A stretch of DNA of 64,000 nt, taken from CAVVSD01 sp963837655. Its GTDB lineage: Bacteria > Actinomycetota > Thermoleophilia > Solirubrobacterales > Solirubrobacteraceae. Below the pieces are notes generated by a model that saw only the letters and a list, made by a program, of their open reading frames with translations, did no database searches and was not told where the DNA came from. Below, piece by piece: positions 8,368-18,564 of the stretch. The stretch is from positions 484,171-548,170 of the forward strand of contig CAWIOK010000005.1 of NCBI GenBank assembly GCA_963837655.1, given 5' to 3'. A program made the translations under genes and the position numbers. The first letter of the stretch is position 1; every line of letters starts with the position of its first letter.

Positions 8368-9092
8368 CAGCCGCGCTCCACCCCGAGCCAGCGCCGCTGC
8401 GCCTCCGGGTCGTGCGCCAGCTCGGACGCCGTCGTCTCGGCCGCGATCTGACCCGCCACCATGACGAGCTGGCGGTCGGCCATCGACGTCGCCATCGCCA
8501 GGTTCTGCTCCACGCAGAGGATCGCGAGGCCCTCGGCGGCGAGGCCGCGGAACGTCTCGATCAGCGTCTCGATGATCGTGGGGGCCAGGCCCTCGGAGGG
8601 CTCGTCCATGATGAGCAGCTTCGGGTTCGTGAGCAGCGCGCGCCCGATCGCGAGCATCTGCTGCTCGCCGCCCGAGAGCTGCATGCCGCCGTTGCCCTTG
8701 CGCTCGGCGAGGCGCGGGAAGAGCTCGTAGATCCGCTCCACCGTCCAGCGGCTCTCGCCCCGGCGCGGCGCGAGCATCTTGAGGTGCTCGTCGACGGTGA
8801 GCGACTCGAACAGGCGGCGCCCCTGGGGCACGTAGCCGATGCCGGCACTGGCGATCTTGTACGAGGACCGCCCGACGATCTCGGTGCCCTCGAAGCGGAT
8901 CGAGCCCGACGTCTTGCCGGGCGGCATCTGGAGGATCGCGTTGCACAGCGTCGTCTTGCCCATGCCGTTGCGGCCGATGAGCGAGACGGGCTCGTCGCGG
9001 ACCTCGAAGGAGACGTCCTGTAGGACGTGCGACGGCCCGTAGTGCACGTTGAGGCTGGAGACCTCGAGAAGGGGAGCGCCGTTCGCGCTCAT
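8367..9092 (-). CDS. livF: Branched-chain-amino-acid-type ABC transporter ATPase LivF
   Basis: 241 residues starting MSANGAPLLEVSSLNVHYG. Walker A is GRNGMGKTT, the Q-loop region GIGYVPQGRRLF, the ABC signature LSGGEQQML, Walker B LLIMDEPSEGL and the switch His is replaced by VEQN, as is normal for LivF proteins. It forms the cytoplasmic ATPase heterodimer with LivG on the LivHM permease. In the window the reading frame continues upstream into the livG frame because of a livG frameshift; the ATG at 9092 overlaps the livG TGA, which sets the start. Part of livHM-SBP-livGF. Substrate is unknown; the surrounding catabolic genes suggest an aromatic, amide or organic acid ligand. Confidence 0.93.
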   Translation of the reverse strand: MSANGAPLLEVSSLNVHYGPSHVLQDVSFEVRDEPVSLIGRNGMGKTTLCNAILQMPPGKTSGSIRFEGTEIVGRSSYKIASAGIGYVPQGRRLFESLTVDEHLKMLAPRRGESRWTVERIYELFPRLAERKGNGGMQLSGGEQQMLAIGRALLTNPKLLIMDEPSEGLAPTIIETLIETFRGLAAEGLAILCVEQNLAMATSMADRQLVMVAGQIAAETTASELAHDPEAQRRWLGVERG

Positions 9093-9887
9093 GACGTCGC
9101 CTCGATGCCGTCGTCGGTGACGCGCCCGCCGAGGTAGAGCTCGTGGACGGTCTCGTTCGCGCGGATCTCGTCGGGCGTGCCCTCCACGATCTTGCGCCCG
9201 TCGTGCATCATCGTGACGTGCTCTGCCACGCGCAGGGCGACGTCCATGTCGTGCTCGATGATGATGAGCGTGATGCTCCTGTCGAGCTCGAGCAGAAGGT
9301 CGGTGAGCGCGACGCGCTCGCCGCGCGAGAGCCCGGAGGCGGGCTCGTCGAGCAGCATGAGCGTCGGCTCGGTGGCGCGGGCCATCGCGACCTCCAGCTG
9401 ACGCTGCTCGCCGTGGGAGATGTTCCCCACGAGGTCGCGCGAGCTTGGCCTCCAGGCCGACGAGCCTGGCCAGATCGCGGGCGCGCTCGCGCATCTCGCC
9501 GTCGGCCGCCTTGCGGCGGAACATGCGCAGGTGCCCCTCGCGGGAGCCGAGCACGGCGAGGTAGAGGTTGTCCTCCACGCTCAGGCCGAGGAACAGCCGC
9601 GACTTCTGGTACGTCCGTCCCATCCCGAGCCGGGTGCGGCCCGCCGGCGAGACGTCGCCGACGTCCCAGCCCTGGAACTCGACCGTCCCCGAGGTCTGCG
9701 GGATGTCGCCCGAGATGAGGTTGAACAGCGTCGTCTTCCCGGCGCCGTTGGGGCCGAGGATCGCGCGGCGCTCACCGCGCGCGACGTCGAGATCGACGTC
9801 GCGCACGGCGTGCAGTCCGCCGAACCGCCGGCCGACCCCGCGCAGGCGCAGGATCGGACCGGACGGCTCTGTGACGACATCCGTCAC
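9089..9887 (-). CDS. livG: Branched-chain-amino-acid-type ABC transporter ATPase LivG (one frameshift)
   Basis: Starts MTDVVTEPSGPILRLRGVGRRFGG, with Walker A GPNGAGKTT, the Q-loop RTYQKSRLF, and after a frame change near 9440 the signature ISHGEQRQLEVAMA, Walker B LMLLDEPASGL and switch IIEHDMDVA. The C-terminal piece stops at 9089, four bases inside livF. The break is small (AKLAR/DLVGN boundary) and no residues of note are lost, so sequencing error is more likely than inactivation. It starts 11 bases after the binding-protein gene ends. Confidence 0.88.
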
Positions 9888-9897
9888 GTCGTGGCCT

Positions 9898-11416
9898 CTA
9901 GCCGCCGACGACCTTGACGGACTGGCCCTTGCCGACCCACGGGAGGTCGCGCTTCTCGCACGTGGGCGACTTGCGGCCGGGCGGCGGCGTGTCAGGCCCG
10001 AACGTCCCGCCGAACGTCTGATCGACGTCGGGGATCGCCTTGACCGTCTTCACCGCGAGCTTGCCGCTCTTCTCGTACAGCTGCTGGTCGAAGACCGTCA
10101 GGACCGCCTGGCGGTTGTCGTCCAGCTTGATCGTTCCCGTACGGGGCGGGCAGCTCCGTCTTCGCCAGCGCGGCCTGCAGCTTGCTCTGGTCGGAGATGT
10201 CGCCCTTGACGGCCTCGAGGCCCTTGATCAGGCCCCACGTGTTCACGTAGTAGCCGTACGTGAACGTGCTCGACGCCTGCGGCGCCGCGTCCCCACCCGG
10301 CTTGAACGAGGTGAACCACTTGCCGATGATGTTGTTCGCGTAGTCCTGGGCCGCCGGCGTGTCCAGGTCGCCGGCCGTGCCTGCGCCGCCGATGAACACG
10401 TTCGCGACGCGCGGGCCGAGCTGCTCGAACTGGCCCGGGCGTGCCCCAGAACAGGTTGCCCTGGAACTTCTTGGCGTCGATCGGGCCCTTGGCCTGCTCG
10501 TAGGCCTTCAGGTACGGGATGAGACCCGCGCCGCCGACCGCCACGAACACGCCGTCGACGTCCGTGGGCGTCTGCTGGGCGTAGGACGAGTAGTCGGTCG
10601 TGTTCAGCGGCGGGAAGATCCGCTTCGTGACCTGGCCGCCCACCGCGCAGAACTCCGCGATGAAGCCGGCTGCCGACGTCCAGCCGAAGCTGTAGTCGTC
10701 GGCCACGACCGCGGCCGTCTTCCAGCCGAGCTGGTTGAACGCGATGTCGCCGAGCCCGGCGTTCCACTGCGCGCCGTCGCCGTTGAAGCGGAAGAAGTTC
10801 GGCGCCTGCACCTTGAGCGTCGTGTCCTGCGCGCCCGCGGAGCCGTCGACGAACGTCTTGTCCGGATGCTGCTTGGCGTAGTTGGCGATCGCGATCGACT
10901 CGTCACCGGACAGCGGGCCGATCATGACGTCGGCGTCCAGCTGCTCCATGAGCCGGCGCGTCTCCTTGATGGCCGTGTCGGCGGTGTCGTCGCCGCAGCC
11001 CACGCCCACGAGCTTGAGCGGGTGATCGCCGATGGCGCCGCCCGTCCAGCCCTTCTTCGGGTCCGTCTTGCTGACCGGGGTCGCGCCCGCGAACTGCGAC
11101 ATCGCGGCGACGGCGCCGGCCATGTTCTGCTGGTCGAACGCGCCGAACGCGCCCTTGCACTCCGACATGATCGCGACCTTGATCGGCGTGCCCGATGCAT
11201 CGCTCGACCGGCTCGACGGCCGGCTGCGGATCAGGCCACGTGATCGTCGACGGCGCGTTCGGCGACCGCCGTGTCGGCGGGCTTCGACGAGCTGTTGTCG
11301 CCGCCGCCTGAGCCGCTGCTGTCGTTGTTGTCGCTCCCGCAGCCGGCCGCTGCCAACGCGGCCACCCCGAATGCGACGGCGAGCCAGGTCCTACCCCGGC
11401 CCAGTACCTCCTCCAC
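9898..11416 (-). CDS. ABC transporter substrate-binding lipoprotein, Leu/Ile/Val-type (three frameshifts)
   Basis: The N-terminus (GTG 11416) has a lipoprotein signal, TWLAVAFGVAALAAAGC, then a Ser/Gly-rich linker (SSGSGGGDNSSS). The mature part fits the type 1 periplasmic-binding fold for amides and branched-chain amino acids: ADVMIGPLSGDESIAIANYA, APNFFRFNGDGAQW, WKTAAVVADDYSFGW, GVFVAVGGAGLIPYLKAYEQ. The frame changes near 11190, 10435 and 10145, and the protein ends at TAG 9898-9900 with LPWVGKGQSVKVVGG. Full length is about 505 codons. The Peripla_BP_6 assignment is clear; the ligand is not. Gene order livH-livM-binding protein-livG-livF is contiguous. Confidence 0.85.
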
Positions 11417-11460
11417 CTGCTCCCATCCTGTGCTCCCTCCTCCTCGGTGACGTCACAGCG

Positions 11461-12492
11461 TCACCCGACGGGTGTGGGCTCTCCGGAGCCCCTCTCCTGC
11501 GTGATGTCCCCGACCACCGGGCGTCGTCCGCGACCTGACGTGAACCGCTCCCACAGGCCCATGAGCCCGCTGGGGGAGACGAGGACGATCACGAGGAAGA
11601 CGACGCCGATGAGCGTGTGGAACCGGTCCGAGATGAGGCCGATGTCCGGCGCGTAGTTGTTGATGACGACGAACACCAGCGCGCCGAGCCAGGCGCCCTC
11701 GAGGCGGTACAGCCCGCCGATGACGGCGATCACCAGGACGTCGATGGTCGCCGACAGCCCGATGGTGGAGGGCGCGATCTGCGCGTTCCACCAGACGAAG
11801 AGGATGCCGCCGATCGCGGCGATCAGGCCCGCGAACGCGAACGCCAGCGTGCGATGCCACGCGACGTTGTAGCCGAGCGAGCGCATCCGGACCGGGTCGT
11901 CGCGGATGCCCTGCAGCGTCAGGCCGAACGGCGTGCGCACGACGTAGCGCAGGAACGCGTAGACGCCGAGCGCGACGGCGAGCGTGACGAAGTAGAGGCG
12001 CTCGGGGTGCGCGGTGCGGCTCAGGAAGTCCGGGATCGGGATGCCGCTGATCCCGCCGAAGCCGGAGATGTTGGTGACCTGGCCGAACACGAGGTTGGCG
12101 ATCACGGAGAAGACCAGCGTGATCATGAGGAAGTAGATCCCGTAGCTGCGGCTGGCCAGCGCGCCGAAGATGAACGCGACGGCGAGCGCGATGAGGATCG
12201 CGACTGCGATGCCCGGCACCTCGGCCCAGCCGAGGTTCAGCCCCTTCGTGTTGCCGTTCGTCGTCAGGTTCCCGAGCGCGAACCCGGCGACGCCGTAGAT
12301 CGCGACCTGCGCGAGCGAGACCATGCCGCCGTAGGCCGACAGGAAGATCAGGCTCGCCGCGACGACGCCGAGGATCAGCATCTGCGTCAGCAGCGCGGCG
12401 ATCCAGTACTCGCTGAGCACGAGAGGGGCGAGCAGCAGGACGACGAGGATGCCGATGCCGACGCCGCGCTCCAGCGTCACGTCGTTGGTCAT
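11461..12492 (-). CDS. livM: Branched-chain-amino-acid-type ABC transporter permease LivM
   Basis: An intact 343-residue integral membrane protein starting MTNDVTLERGVGIGILVVLLL, with about nine hydrophobic helices. The LivM/LivH coupling-loop motif appears as LGYNVAWHRTLAFAFAG, preceded by GIRDDPVRMRSLGYN, and FGLTLQGI. GSGLMGLWERF-like C-terminal segment (PSGLMGLWERF) is typical of LivM. The ATG at 12492 overlaps the livH stop (ATGA). Followed after 45 bases by the lipoprotein start. Confidence 0.92.
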   Translation of the reverse strand: MTNDVTLERGVGIGILVVLLLAPLVLSEYWIAALLTQMLILGVVAASLIFLSAYGGMVSLAQVAIYGVAGFALGNLTTNGNTKGLNLGWAEVPGIAVAILIALAVAFIFGALASRSYGIYFLMITLVFSVIANLVFGQVTNISGFGGISGIPIPDFLSRTAHPERLYFVTLAVALGVYAFLRYVVRTPFGLTLQGIRDDPVRMRSLGYNVAWHRTLAFAFAGLIAAIGGILFVWWNAQIAPSTIGLSATIDVLVIAVIGGLYRLEGAWLGALVFVVINNYAPDIGLISDRFHTLIGVVFLVIVLVSPSGLMGLWERFTSGRGRRPVVGDITQERGSGEPTPVG

Positions 12493-13569
12493 GCAGGTCG
12501 CCCGAAGAGCCCGAGCGGGCGGATCGCGAGCACGATCGCCAGCAGGATGAACGTGAAGATGATCGAGTAGAAGGTGTAGTCCGCCGGCAGGTAGGCGGCG
12601 GTGAAGTTCGTGACCAGGCCGAGCAGCAGCGCGCCGATCGCGGCGCCGCCGAGCGAGCCCATGCCGCCGATGATCACGACGATCAGCGAGTTCAGCAGCC
12701 AGTTCGCGTCGACGCCCGGGGCGAGGCTCGAGAAGGAGCCGCCGATGGCGCCGCCCAGCCCCGCCAGCCCGGACCCCACGGCGAACGCGATCGCGAACGT
12801 CAGCTGGATGTTGATCCCGGTCGCGGAGACCATGTCGCGGTCGTCCACGCCCGCGCGGATGACCATGCCGGTGCGGGTCCGCTTGAGCCAGTACCAGAGC
12901 CCGAGGCCGACCGCGAGGCCGATGCCCAGGATGACGAGCCGGGTCAGCGTGTACTGCGTCTCGTAGATCTTGAGGTCGACGAACTTGTCGAACGTGCCGG
13001 GCCAGGAGATGTCCTTGGGGACGCCGCCGAAGTGGGCGAGCATCTGGTCGGCGAGGATGATCGAGACCGCGATCGTGATGAGCGCCTGGCGCAGGTCCTG
13101 CCCCTGGTTCCAGCGCAGGAGGAGCTGCTGCATGATGAGGCCGGCGGCGGCGATGATCGCCACCGCGACGATCGTCGGCACGATCCACTGGGTGAAGTTG
13201 ACCTGGGCGCTGGACAGGCCGACGTCGGAGCCGACGCCGACCATGTTGCGCTGGACGCGCAGCGCGATGTAGCCGCCGAGCAGGAAGAACGCGCCGTGGG
13301 CCATGTTCACGACCCGCATGAGCCCGAACACGAGGGTGAAGCCGCTCGCGACGACGAAGTACAGCGCCGCGGCCGTGAGGCCGTTCAGCAGCGTGATGAA
13401 GAAGTCCTTCGGGTCGGAGACCGCCGAGCCGAAGCTCGTCCCCGAGGCGATGAACAGCACCCAGACGATGGGGAACACGATCAGCGCGACCACGAGCGTG
13501 CGCTTCGTGTTGCGCAGTGCTGCAGAACCCGGCGATCCCGCGGCGACCGTACGTCGGCGTTGCGCTGAT
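12489..13569 (-). CDS. livH: Branched-chain-amino-acid-type ABC transporter permease LivH (start unresolved)
   Basis: Membrane permease with LivH hallmarks: NGLTAAALYFVVASGFTLVFG, RVVNMAHGAFFLLGGY, TGMVIRAGVDDRDMVSATGIN and GGMGSLGGAAIGALLLG. The stop at 12489 overlaps the livM ATG. The frame is open up to 13706, but the extra residues there are Arg/Ala-rich and unlike a LivH N-terminus. A purine-rich ribosome site (GAGAGGAGAGG) lies near 13575-13586, yet the codon after it (13569-13567) reads ATC. Either the start codon is miscalled, a further indel separates the true start, or translation begins at GTG 13493. First gene of the importer, 145 bases below a FadR-like operator at 13695. Confidence 0.85.
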
Positions 13570-13694
13570 AGCGCCTCTCCTCTCGCAGCTCGGCGGGCCC
13601 CGCGCGCAGGCAGGGTGCCCGATCCCTCTCTGCGCGCCCCGGTCGGACAGCGTCCGCGCCGCGACCCTACGCGACGCGCCGCGAAGTCGTCAAG

Positions 13695-13705
13695 TGGTTT
13701 TGCCA
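13695..13705 (-). promoter_or_regulatory. Predicted FadR/GntR-type operator upstream of the liv operon
   Basis: TGGTTTTGCCA matches the TGGTnnnACCA pattern known for FadR-subfamily GntR regulators, with one half-site base changed. A second copy, read on the minus strand as TGGTAAAGCCA, lies at 14456-14466 ahead of the GntR gene. Both are followed by AATTT on the same side (GCCAATTT shared), so similarity exceeds the core. Confidence 0.6.
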
Positions 13706-13713
13706 ATTTCCCC

Positions 13714-14414
13714 CTAGTGACCGACGTCGCGCCCGATGAGGACGCCGCGGATGTGCATCAGGTGGGCGGCCATCGCCTCGCGGGCGAGCACCGGATCGTG
13801 CGCCTCGAGGGCGTCGAGGATGGCCAGGTGCTCGTGTGCCGTGCGCCGCGTGACGCCCGGTCGCGTGGAGCTGATCGTCCGCCCGCGCAGCGAGAGGTCC
13901 GCGATGCCGTCGAGGACGGAGAGCAGCATCGTGCTGCGCGCGGCGACGTGGATGGCGCGGTGGAACTCGGCGTCGACGAGGATGAACGTCGCGGGCTCGG
14001 AGATCGCGTGCTCCATGCGTTCTACCAGCTCGTGCAGGCCGGCCAGCTCCTCGTCCGTGATCCGCGCCGCTGCGCGCTCCGTGACCGATGGCTCCAGGAG
14101 AAGCCGGATCTCGAAGAGCTCCTCGATCGGCGCGTCCTGCAGATCGATCGTCAGCGTCAGGGGGTCGCCGACCGGCTCCTGGCGCACGACGAACGTCCCG
14201 GCGCCGTGCCGCGTCTCGAGCATGCCCATGATGACGAGGCCGCGGACCGCCTCGCGCAGCGTCGGGCGCGAGACGCCGAGGCGGGTGGCCAGCGCGCGCT
14301 CCGGCGGCAGCTTGTCCCCGGCAGCAGGGCGCCGGAGCCGATGAGCCCCTTCAGATGCTCCGCGGCGTCGTGCGCGAGCGACCTGCGGTCGAGAGCCTGG
14401 AAGGCGTCCGCCAT
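13714..14414 (-). CDS. GntR-family (FCD) transcriptional regulator (one frameshift)
   Basis: N-terminal piece MADAFQALDRRSLAHDAAEHLKG leads into the winged helix, and one base appears missing from a run of G near 14320. With it restored, the text reads DKLPPERALATRLGVSRPTLREA, the GntR recognition-helix signature. The C-terminal piece has ETRHGAGTFVV and a helical FCD domain with EFHRAIHVAA and TAHEHLAILDAL (His/Asp ligand pattern). Total about 233 residues. It sits between the amidase and livH on the same strand and is flanked by two similar predicted operators, suggesting it controls itself and the importer. Confidence 0.85.
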
Positions 14415-14434
14415 GGGCGCAGCCTAGACCGGAA

Positions 14435-14466
14435 CCACTGGATGCAGTGGAAAATTGGCTTTACCA
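14435..14466. promoter_or_regulatory. Operator region of the GntR gene: FadR-like site plus CCACTG inverted repeat
   Basis: Two dyads lie within 52 bases upstream of the GntR start. CCACTG-GATG-CAGTGG (14435-14450) is a perfect six-base inverted repeat. TGGCTTTACCA (14456-14466) is the FadR-like site, overlapping the TAA stop of the amidase. The same 11-mer pattern recurs at 13695, so the second site is the better candidate for autoregulation. Confidence 0.6.
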
Positions 14467-15685
14467 GTTTCCCTGATACTCGAGCGCGAGCGCCGCGCCG
14501 ATGACGGTCGCGGCGTCGCGACCGGCGATCTGGAGGCCGCCGATCGCGATCGCGGGCCATCCGAGGTAGCTGAAGGGGCGCGTGTAGGCGGAGACGGCCA
14601 GGCGCACGTCGAGCTCGTCGACGCCCGCCGGCGGCAGCTCCTCGACGCCGAGCGTGGGGGACACGAGCAGGTCGACGCCGGGCTCGCGCGCCGCCTGCGC
14701 CCGCCATGCGTGCAGCGCGGCCAGGCCCGCCCGGTAGTCCGCGTCGGTCACCTGCAGCGCGCCGTCGAGCTTCGCCCGGATCGTCGGCCCATATTCGTCG
14801 CGGCGGCTGGGGAACGTCGCGGCGTGCGACCTCGCCGCCTCGGCGTTGAACACCGCCCACGTGTCGCCCTCCGGCGTGGGCAGGACGGCCTCCTGCACGT
14901 CGGCGCCGAGCGCTCGCAGGCGCTCCGCGTGCGCGAGCGCACGCTCGTCGCGCGGCCCCGGGGACGTCACCGGCGCGAGGTCGGGCACCGCGGTGAGCAG
15001 GCCGACGCGCAGGCCGCGCATCCCCGGCTCGGGGACCGGCGTGCCGGTGAGCACGGAGTACGCCAGCGCGCAGTCGGCGACGGTCCTCGCCATCGGCCCG
15101 ACCGTGTCGAAGGTCGGGACGAGCGGGAAGACGCCCTCGACGGACACCGCACCGAGCGGGGTCTTGAGCCCGACGATCCCGCAGGCGCCGGCCGGCATCC
15201 GCACGGACCCGCCGGTGTCGGTCCCGAGCGTGAGCGGCACCATCCCGGCGGCGAGCGCCACCGCGTTGCCGCTGCTCGACCCTCCGGCGATGCGATCGGG
15301 GGCCGTCGGGTTGATCGGATCGCCGTAGAACGTGTTCTGGCCGCACGTGCCCCAGGCGAACTCGTCGGCGTTGGCCTTGCCGACCACGATCGCGCCCTCC
15401 GCCTCCAGCGCGGCGACCGACGGCGCCGTGTGCTCCGGCACGTGCTCGGCGTACAGGGACGACGCGTAGGTCGTGCGGATCCCCGCGGTGTCGAAGAGGT
15501 CCTTGACGAGCAGCGGGACGCCGGCCAGCCGGCCCGTGCACGCCGCTACGGGCCCGCGCCAGCGCCTCGTCGCCGCAGAGCGTGATGACCGCCCGCAGCT
15601 CGCGCTGCGCCTCGATGCGCGACAGCGCGTCCTGCACCGCCTCGAGCGGGGACACGGCGCCGGCGGCGATCTCCGTGGCGTTCAT
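14461..15685 (-). CDS. Amidase (amidase-signature family; one frameshift)
   Basis: About 408 codons from ATG 15685 (MNATEIAAGAVSPLEAVQDAL). One extra base near 15540 changes frame in the ARAR.../TGRLAGVPLLVKD region. The amidase signature is intact: the catalytic Lys in LVKDLFDT, the Gly/Ser-rich loop AGGSSSGNAVALAAGMVPL holding cis-Ser, and the nucleophile Ser in LGTDTGGSVRMPA. The family hydrolyses carboxamides or carbamoyl groups to acid plus ammonia. Its ATG overlaps the TGA of the upstream ThDP enzyme. In context it may release ammonia from an amide intermediate of the island's pathway. Confidence 0.86.
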
Positions 15686-17339
15686 CGTGCGGCTGCGTCC
15701 CGGATCGCGTCGAGGGTCGCGCGCGGCGTGATCGCCTGCGGATCGACGCGCAGCTCGACGAGCGCCGGGCGCCCGCACGCCAGCGCCTCGTCGAGCGCCG
15801 CCCCCACGTCCTCGGAGCGCTCGACGAGCGCGCCGTGCGCGCCGAACGCCCGGGCGTAGGCGGCGAAGTCCGGGTTGCGCAGGTCCGTTGCGAAGACGCG
15901 GCCCGGGTAGCGGCGCTCCTGGTGCATGCGGATCGTGCCGTACATGCCGTTGTTGACCACGAGCACGACGATCGGCAGGTCCTCCTGCACCGCGGTCGCG
16001 AGCTCCTGCCCGGTCATGAGGAAGTCGCCGTCGCCGGCGATGCAGACCACGGGCCGGTCCGGGTGCACGGCCTTCGCCGCCACGGCGGCCGGGACGCCGT
16101 AGCCCATCGAGCCGCTCCGCGGCGCGAGCTGGGTCCCGTGGCGGCGGAACTCGAAGTAGCGATGCGCCCAGATCGAGAAGTTGCCCGCGCCGTTCGTCAG
16201 GATCGCGTCGGGGCCGAGGCGTTCGCGCAGCGCCGCCATGACGGCGGACATCTGCAGCGCGCCCGGGAGCTCGGTGACCTCCTGCAGGTTGCGCTCGTAC
16301 TCGGCGTGGGCCGCCTCGAGCAGCCCCTCGCGTGCCGTGGCCGGCGCGAGCTTCGCCGCCGCGGCCGCGAAGGCCTCCAGAGCGCAGGCGATGCCGAGCT
16401 CCGGCTGGTAGACCGGCCCCGAGCAGGCCGGGATCGGGATGCACGTGGACGAGCCGCTGCGCCGGCGCCGGTGGGCGCAGGAGGGTGTAGCCGTCGGTCG
16501 TGATCTCGCTCAGCCGCCCGCCGATCGCCAGCAGCACGTCGGCGTCGCGGATCCGCGCGGCGAGCGCCGGGTCCATCCCGAGCCCGGCGTGGCCCGCGTA
16601 GGCGGGCGAGCGGTTGTCGACGTAGTCCTGGCAGCGGAACGAGGCGGCGACGGGGATGCGCTGCGCCTCGCAGAACGCCGCGACGTCCAGTCCGGTCCGC
16701 GCGGTCCAGCCGCCCTCGCCGACGATCGCCAGCGGGCGCTCCGCGCCCTCGCAGCAGCTCGGCCAGGCGCGCCATCGCCGCGTCGCCGGGCGGCGTGGCG
16801 GCGAGCGGACGGTGCGGGGCCGCATCCGGCACGTCGACGACGTCGGTGAGCATGTCCTCGGGCAGCGCGAGCACGACGGGCCCCGGCCGCCCGGACGTCG
16901 CGACCGCGAAGGCGCGGGCGACGAGCTCCGGCACCCGGGCCGCGTCGTCGATCTGCGCGACCCACTTCGCCATCGTCCCGAAGACGGCGCCGTAGTCGAG
17001 CTCCTGGAAGCCCTCGCGGCCCACGGCGTCGCGCGCGACCTGCCCGACGAGCAGGATCATCGGCGTCGAGTCCTGCGACGCGGTGTGCAGGCCGTTGGAC
17101 GCGTGCGTCGCGCCCGGCCCCCGCGTGACGAGGCAGATGCCGGGGCGGCCGGTGAGCTTGCCGTAGGCGTCGGCCATGTTCGCCGCGCCGCCCTCGTGGC
17201 GGGTCACGACGAGTCGCATCGGCGCGTCGCGCAGCGCGTCGAGCACCGGCAGATAGCTCTCTCCGGGGACGCCGAACGCGAGGTCGGCGCCGTGCAGGAC
17301 GAGCTGGTCGACGAGGATCTGCCCGCCGCTGCGGCTCAC
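15682..17339 (-). CDS. Thiamine-diphosphate enzyme, acetolactate-synthase/benzoylformate-decarboxylase-like (two frameshifts)
   Basis: GTG 17339 starts VSRSGGQILVDQLVLHGADLAFGVPGE. The N-terminal Pyr domain has the ThDP-activating Glu region TRHEGGAANMADAYG and GICLVTRGPGATHASNG; a central NAD-like domain follows (AIVGEGGWTARTGLDVAAF, AGHAGLGMDPALAARI). The C-terminal PP domain carries VVCIAGDGDFLMTGQELATA with GDG-Nx metal motif and NNGMYGTIRMHQ. Frames change near 16755 and 16440-16250. About 550 residues, normal for the family. Reactions are decarboxylation or carboligation of 2-oxo acids. It is coupled to the upstream cupin (GTGA overlap) and downstream amidase (ATGA). Confidence 0.86.
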
Positions 17340-17834
17340 GGCCGGACCACCGGCTGCTCGAAGTACACCGTCGGGCGCTGGGTCTTCGGCTTCTCCGCGT
17401 CGGCGGGGTCCACGTAGCTGATCGTGCGCTTGCCGGCCCACTCCTCGGGCAGGAGGAGCACGCGGATGAACGCGGACGGCTCGTCGGGCGTGGTGGTCGC
17501 GAGCACGGGATCGGGGCCCCGCTCGAACCACGGCTCACCCGGCGCCGTACGTGTGCTGCTCGCCCTCGGAGTCGATCGTGATCTCCCCGAAGAGCAGGTA
17601 GCGGATCCCCGGTCCGGGGTGCGTGTGCCGGTAGGCCGTGCCGCCCGGCTCGAAGTCGATGCGGTCCAGCCGCATGATCCACGGCCCGTCCCCGAGGTCG
17701 ACCTCGGCGGACATGAGCGCGCCGTCCGGCGCGTCCTCGGCGAGCGTCCAGACGAGCGTGGTGCCGTCCTCGAGCTCGCGGGTGATGGTGTTCGGGCCGC
17801 CGGAGCCGGCGCCCTTGCTGAGCGAGAGTCTCAA
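17336..17834 (-). CDS. Cupin-domain protein (one frameshift, TTG start)
   Basis: No ATG or GTG fits; the TTG at 17834-17832 overlaps the SDR stop as TTGA, and the protein then reads RLSLSKGAGSGGPNTITRELE. Cupin motifs include YRHTHPGPGIRYLLFGEITI (His ligands and Glu-like strand). One extra G near 17530 changes frame; after correction the tail is EPWFERGPDPVLATTTPDE to QPVVRP and TGA at 17338-17336, overlapping the ThDP enzyme's GTG. About 165 residues. It belongs to the small-molecule cupin class; role unknown. Confidence 0.75.
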
Positions 17835-18564
17835 TGGAAGAACTGGCCTCCGTCGATGACCATGGTCTGGCCGGTGATGAACGATGACTCGGGGCCGCAC
17901 AGGAACGCGACCGCGCCGGTGATGTCCTCGGGGACCTGGTCGCGCTTGATCGTGCGCGCCGACACCGAGACCTGCTGCAGCGCCTCGACGACCTCGGGGT
18001 GCTCCTCGACGCCGTCGCTCATCGTGAAGCCGGGTGCGACGCAGTTGACCCGCACCTCGCCGCCGAGCTCCTTGGCCAGCGCGCGGGTGAAGGCGACGAT
18101 CGCGCCCTTGCTCGTGACGTAGTGCAGGAGGAACGGGACGCCGCGGAACGGCGTCCCCGACGAGATGTTGACGATCCGCCCGCGCCCGACCCCTTCATCC
18201 GGGGAACGACCGCGCGGCAGGTGAGGAACATCGACAGGACGTTGACGTCCATGACCCGCCGCCACTCCTCGACGGGGATCTCGCTGAACGACCGCATCTC
18301 CAGCGACGCGTAGAGGCCGGCGTTGTTCACGAGCACGTCGATGCGGCCGCAGCGCTCCTCGACCTCGGCCGCCATGCGCTCGACGTCGAGCTCCGACGCC
18401 ACGTCGACCGTCAGGCCCACGCCGCCCGGGTACGTCGCCGCCGCCTCCTCGGCGCCCTGCAGGTCGGCGATCACGATCCGCATGCCGTCCTGCGCCAGCC
18501 GGTCCGCGATGGCCTTCCCGATGCCCTTCGCGCCGCCCGTGACGATGGCGACCTGCTCCGTCAT
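17831..18564 (-). CDS. Short-chain dehydrogenase/reductase (one frameshift)
   Basis: About 244 residues. MTEQVAIVTGGAKGIGKAIADRLAQ carries the TGxxxGxG cofactor motif; DVLVNNAGLYAS is the NNAG motif; after one missing base near 18190, the catalytic Ser (GRIVNISSG) and YVTSKGAIVAFTRALAKE (YxxxK) follow, then AFLCGPESSFITGQTMVIDGGQF. Classical SDR, probably NAD(H)-dependent from the acidic residue after the second strand (VIADLQG). The ATG overlaps the aldehyde dehydrogenase stop (TGATG). Confidence 0.87.

Noticed and set aside
8367..9887. 506-codon apparent LivG-LivF fusion
   Set aside because: LivG is frameshifted near 9440 and runs in the LivF frame; the ATGA overlap at 9089-9092 shows two genes.
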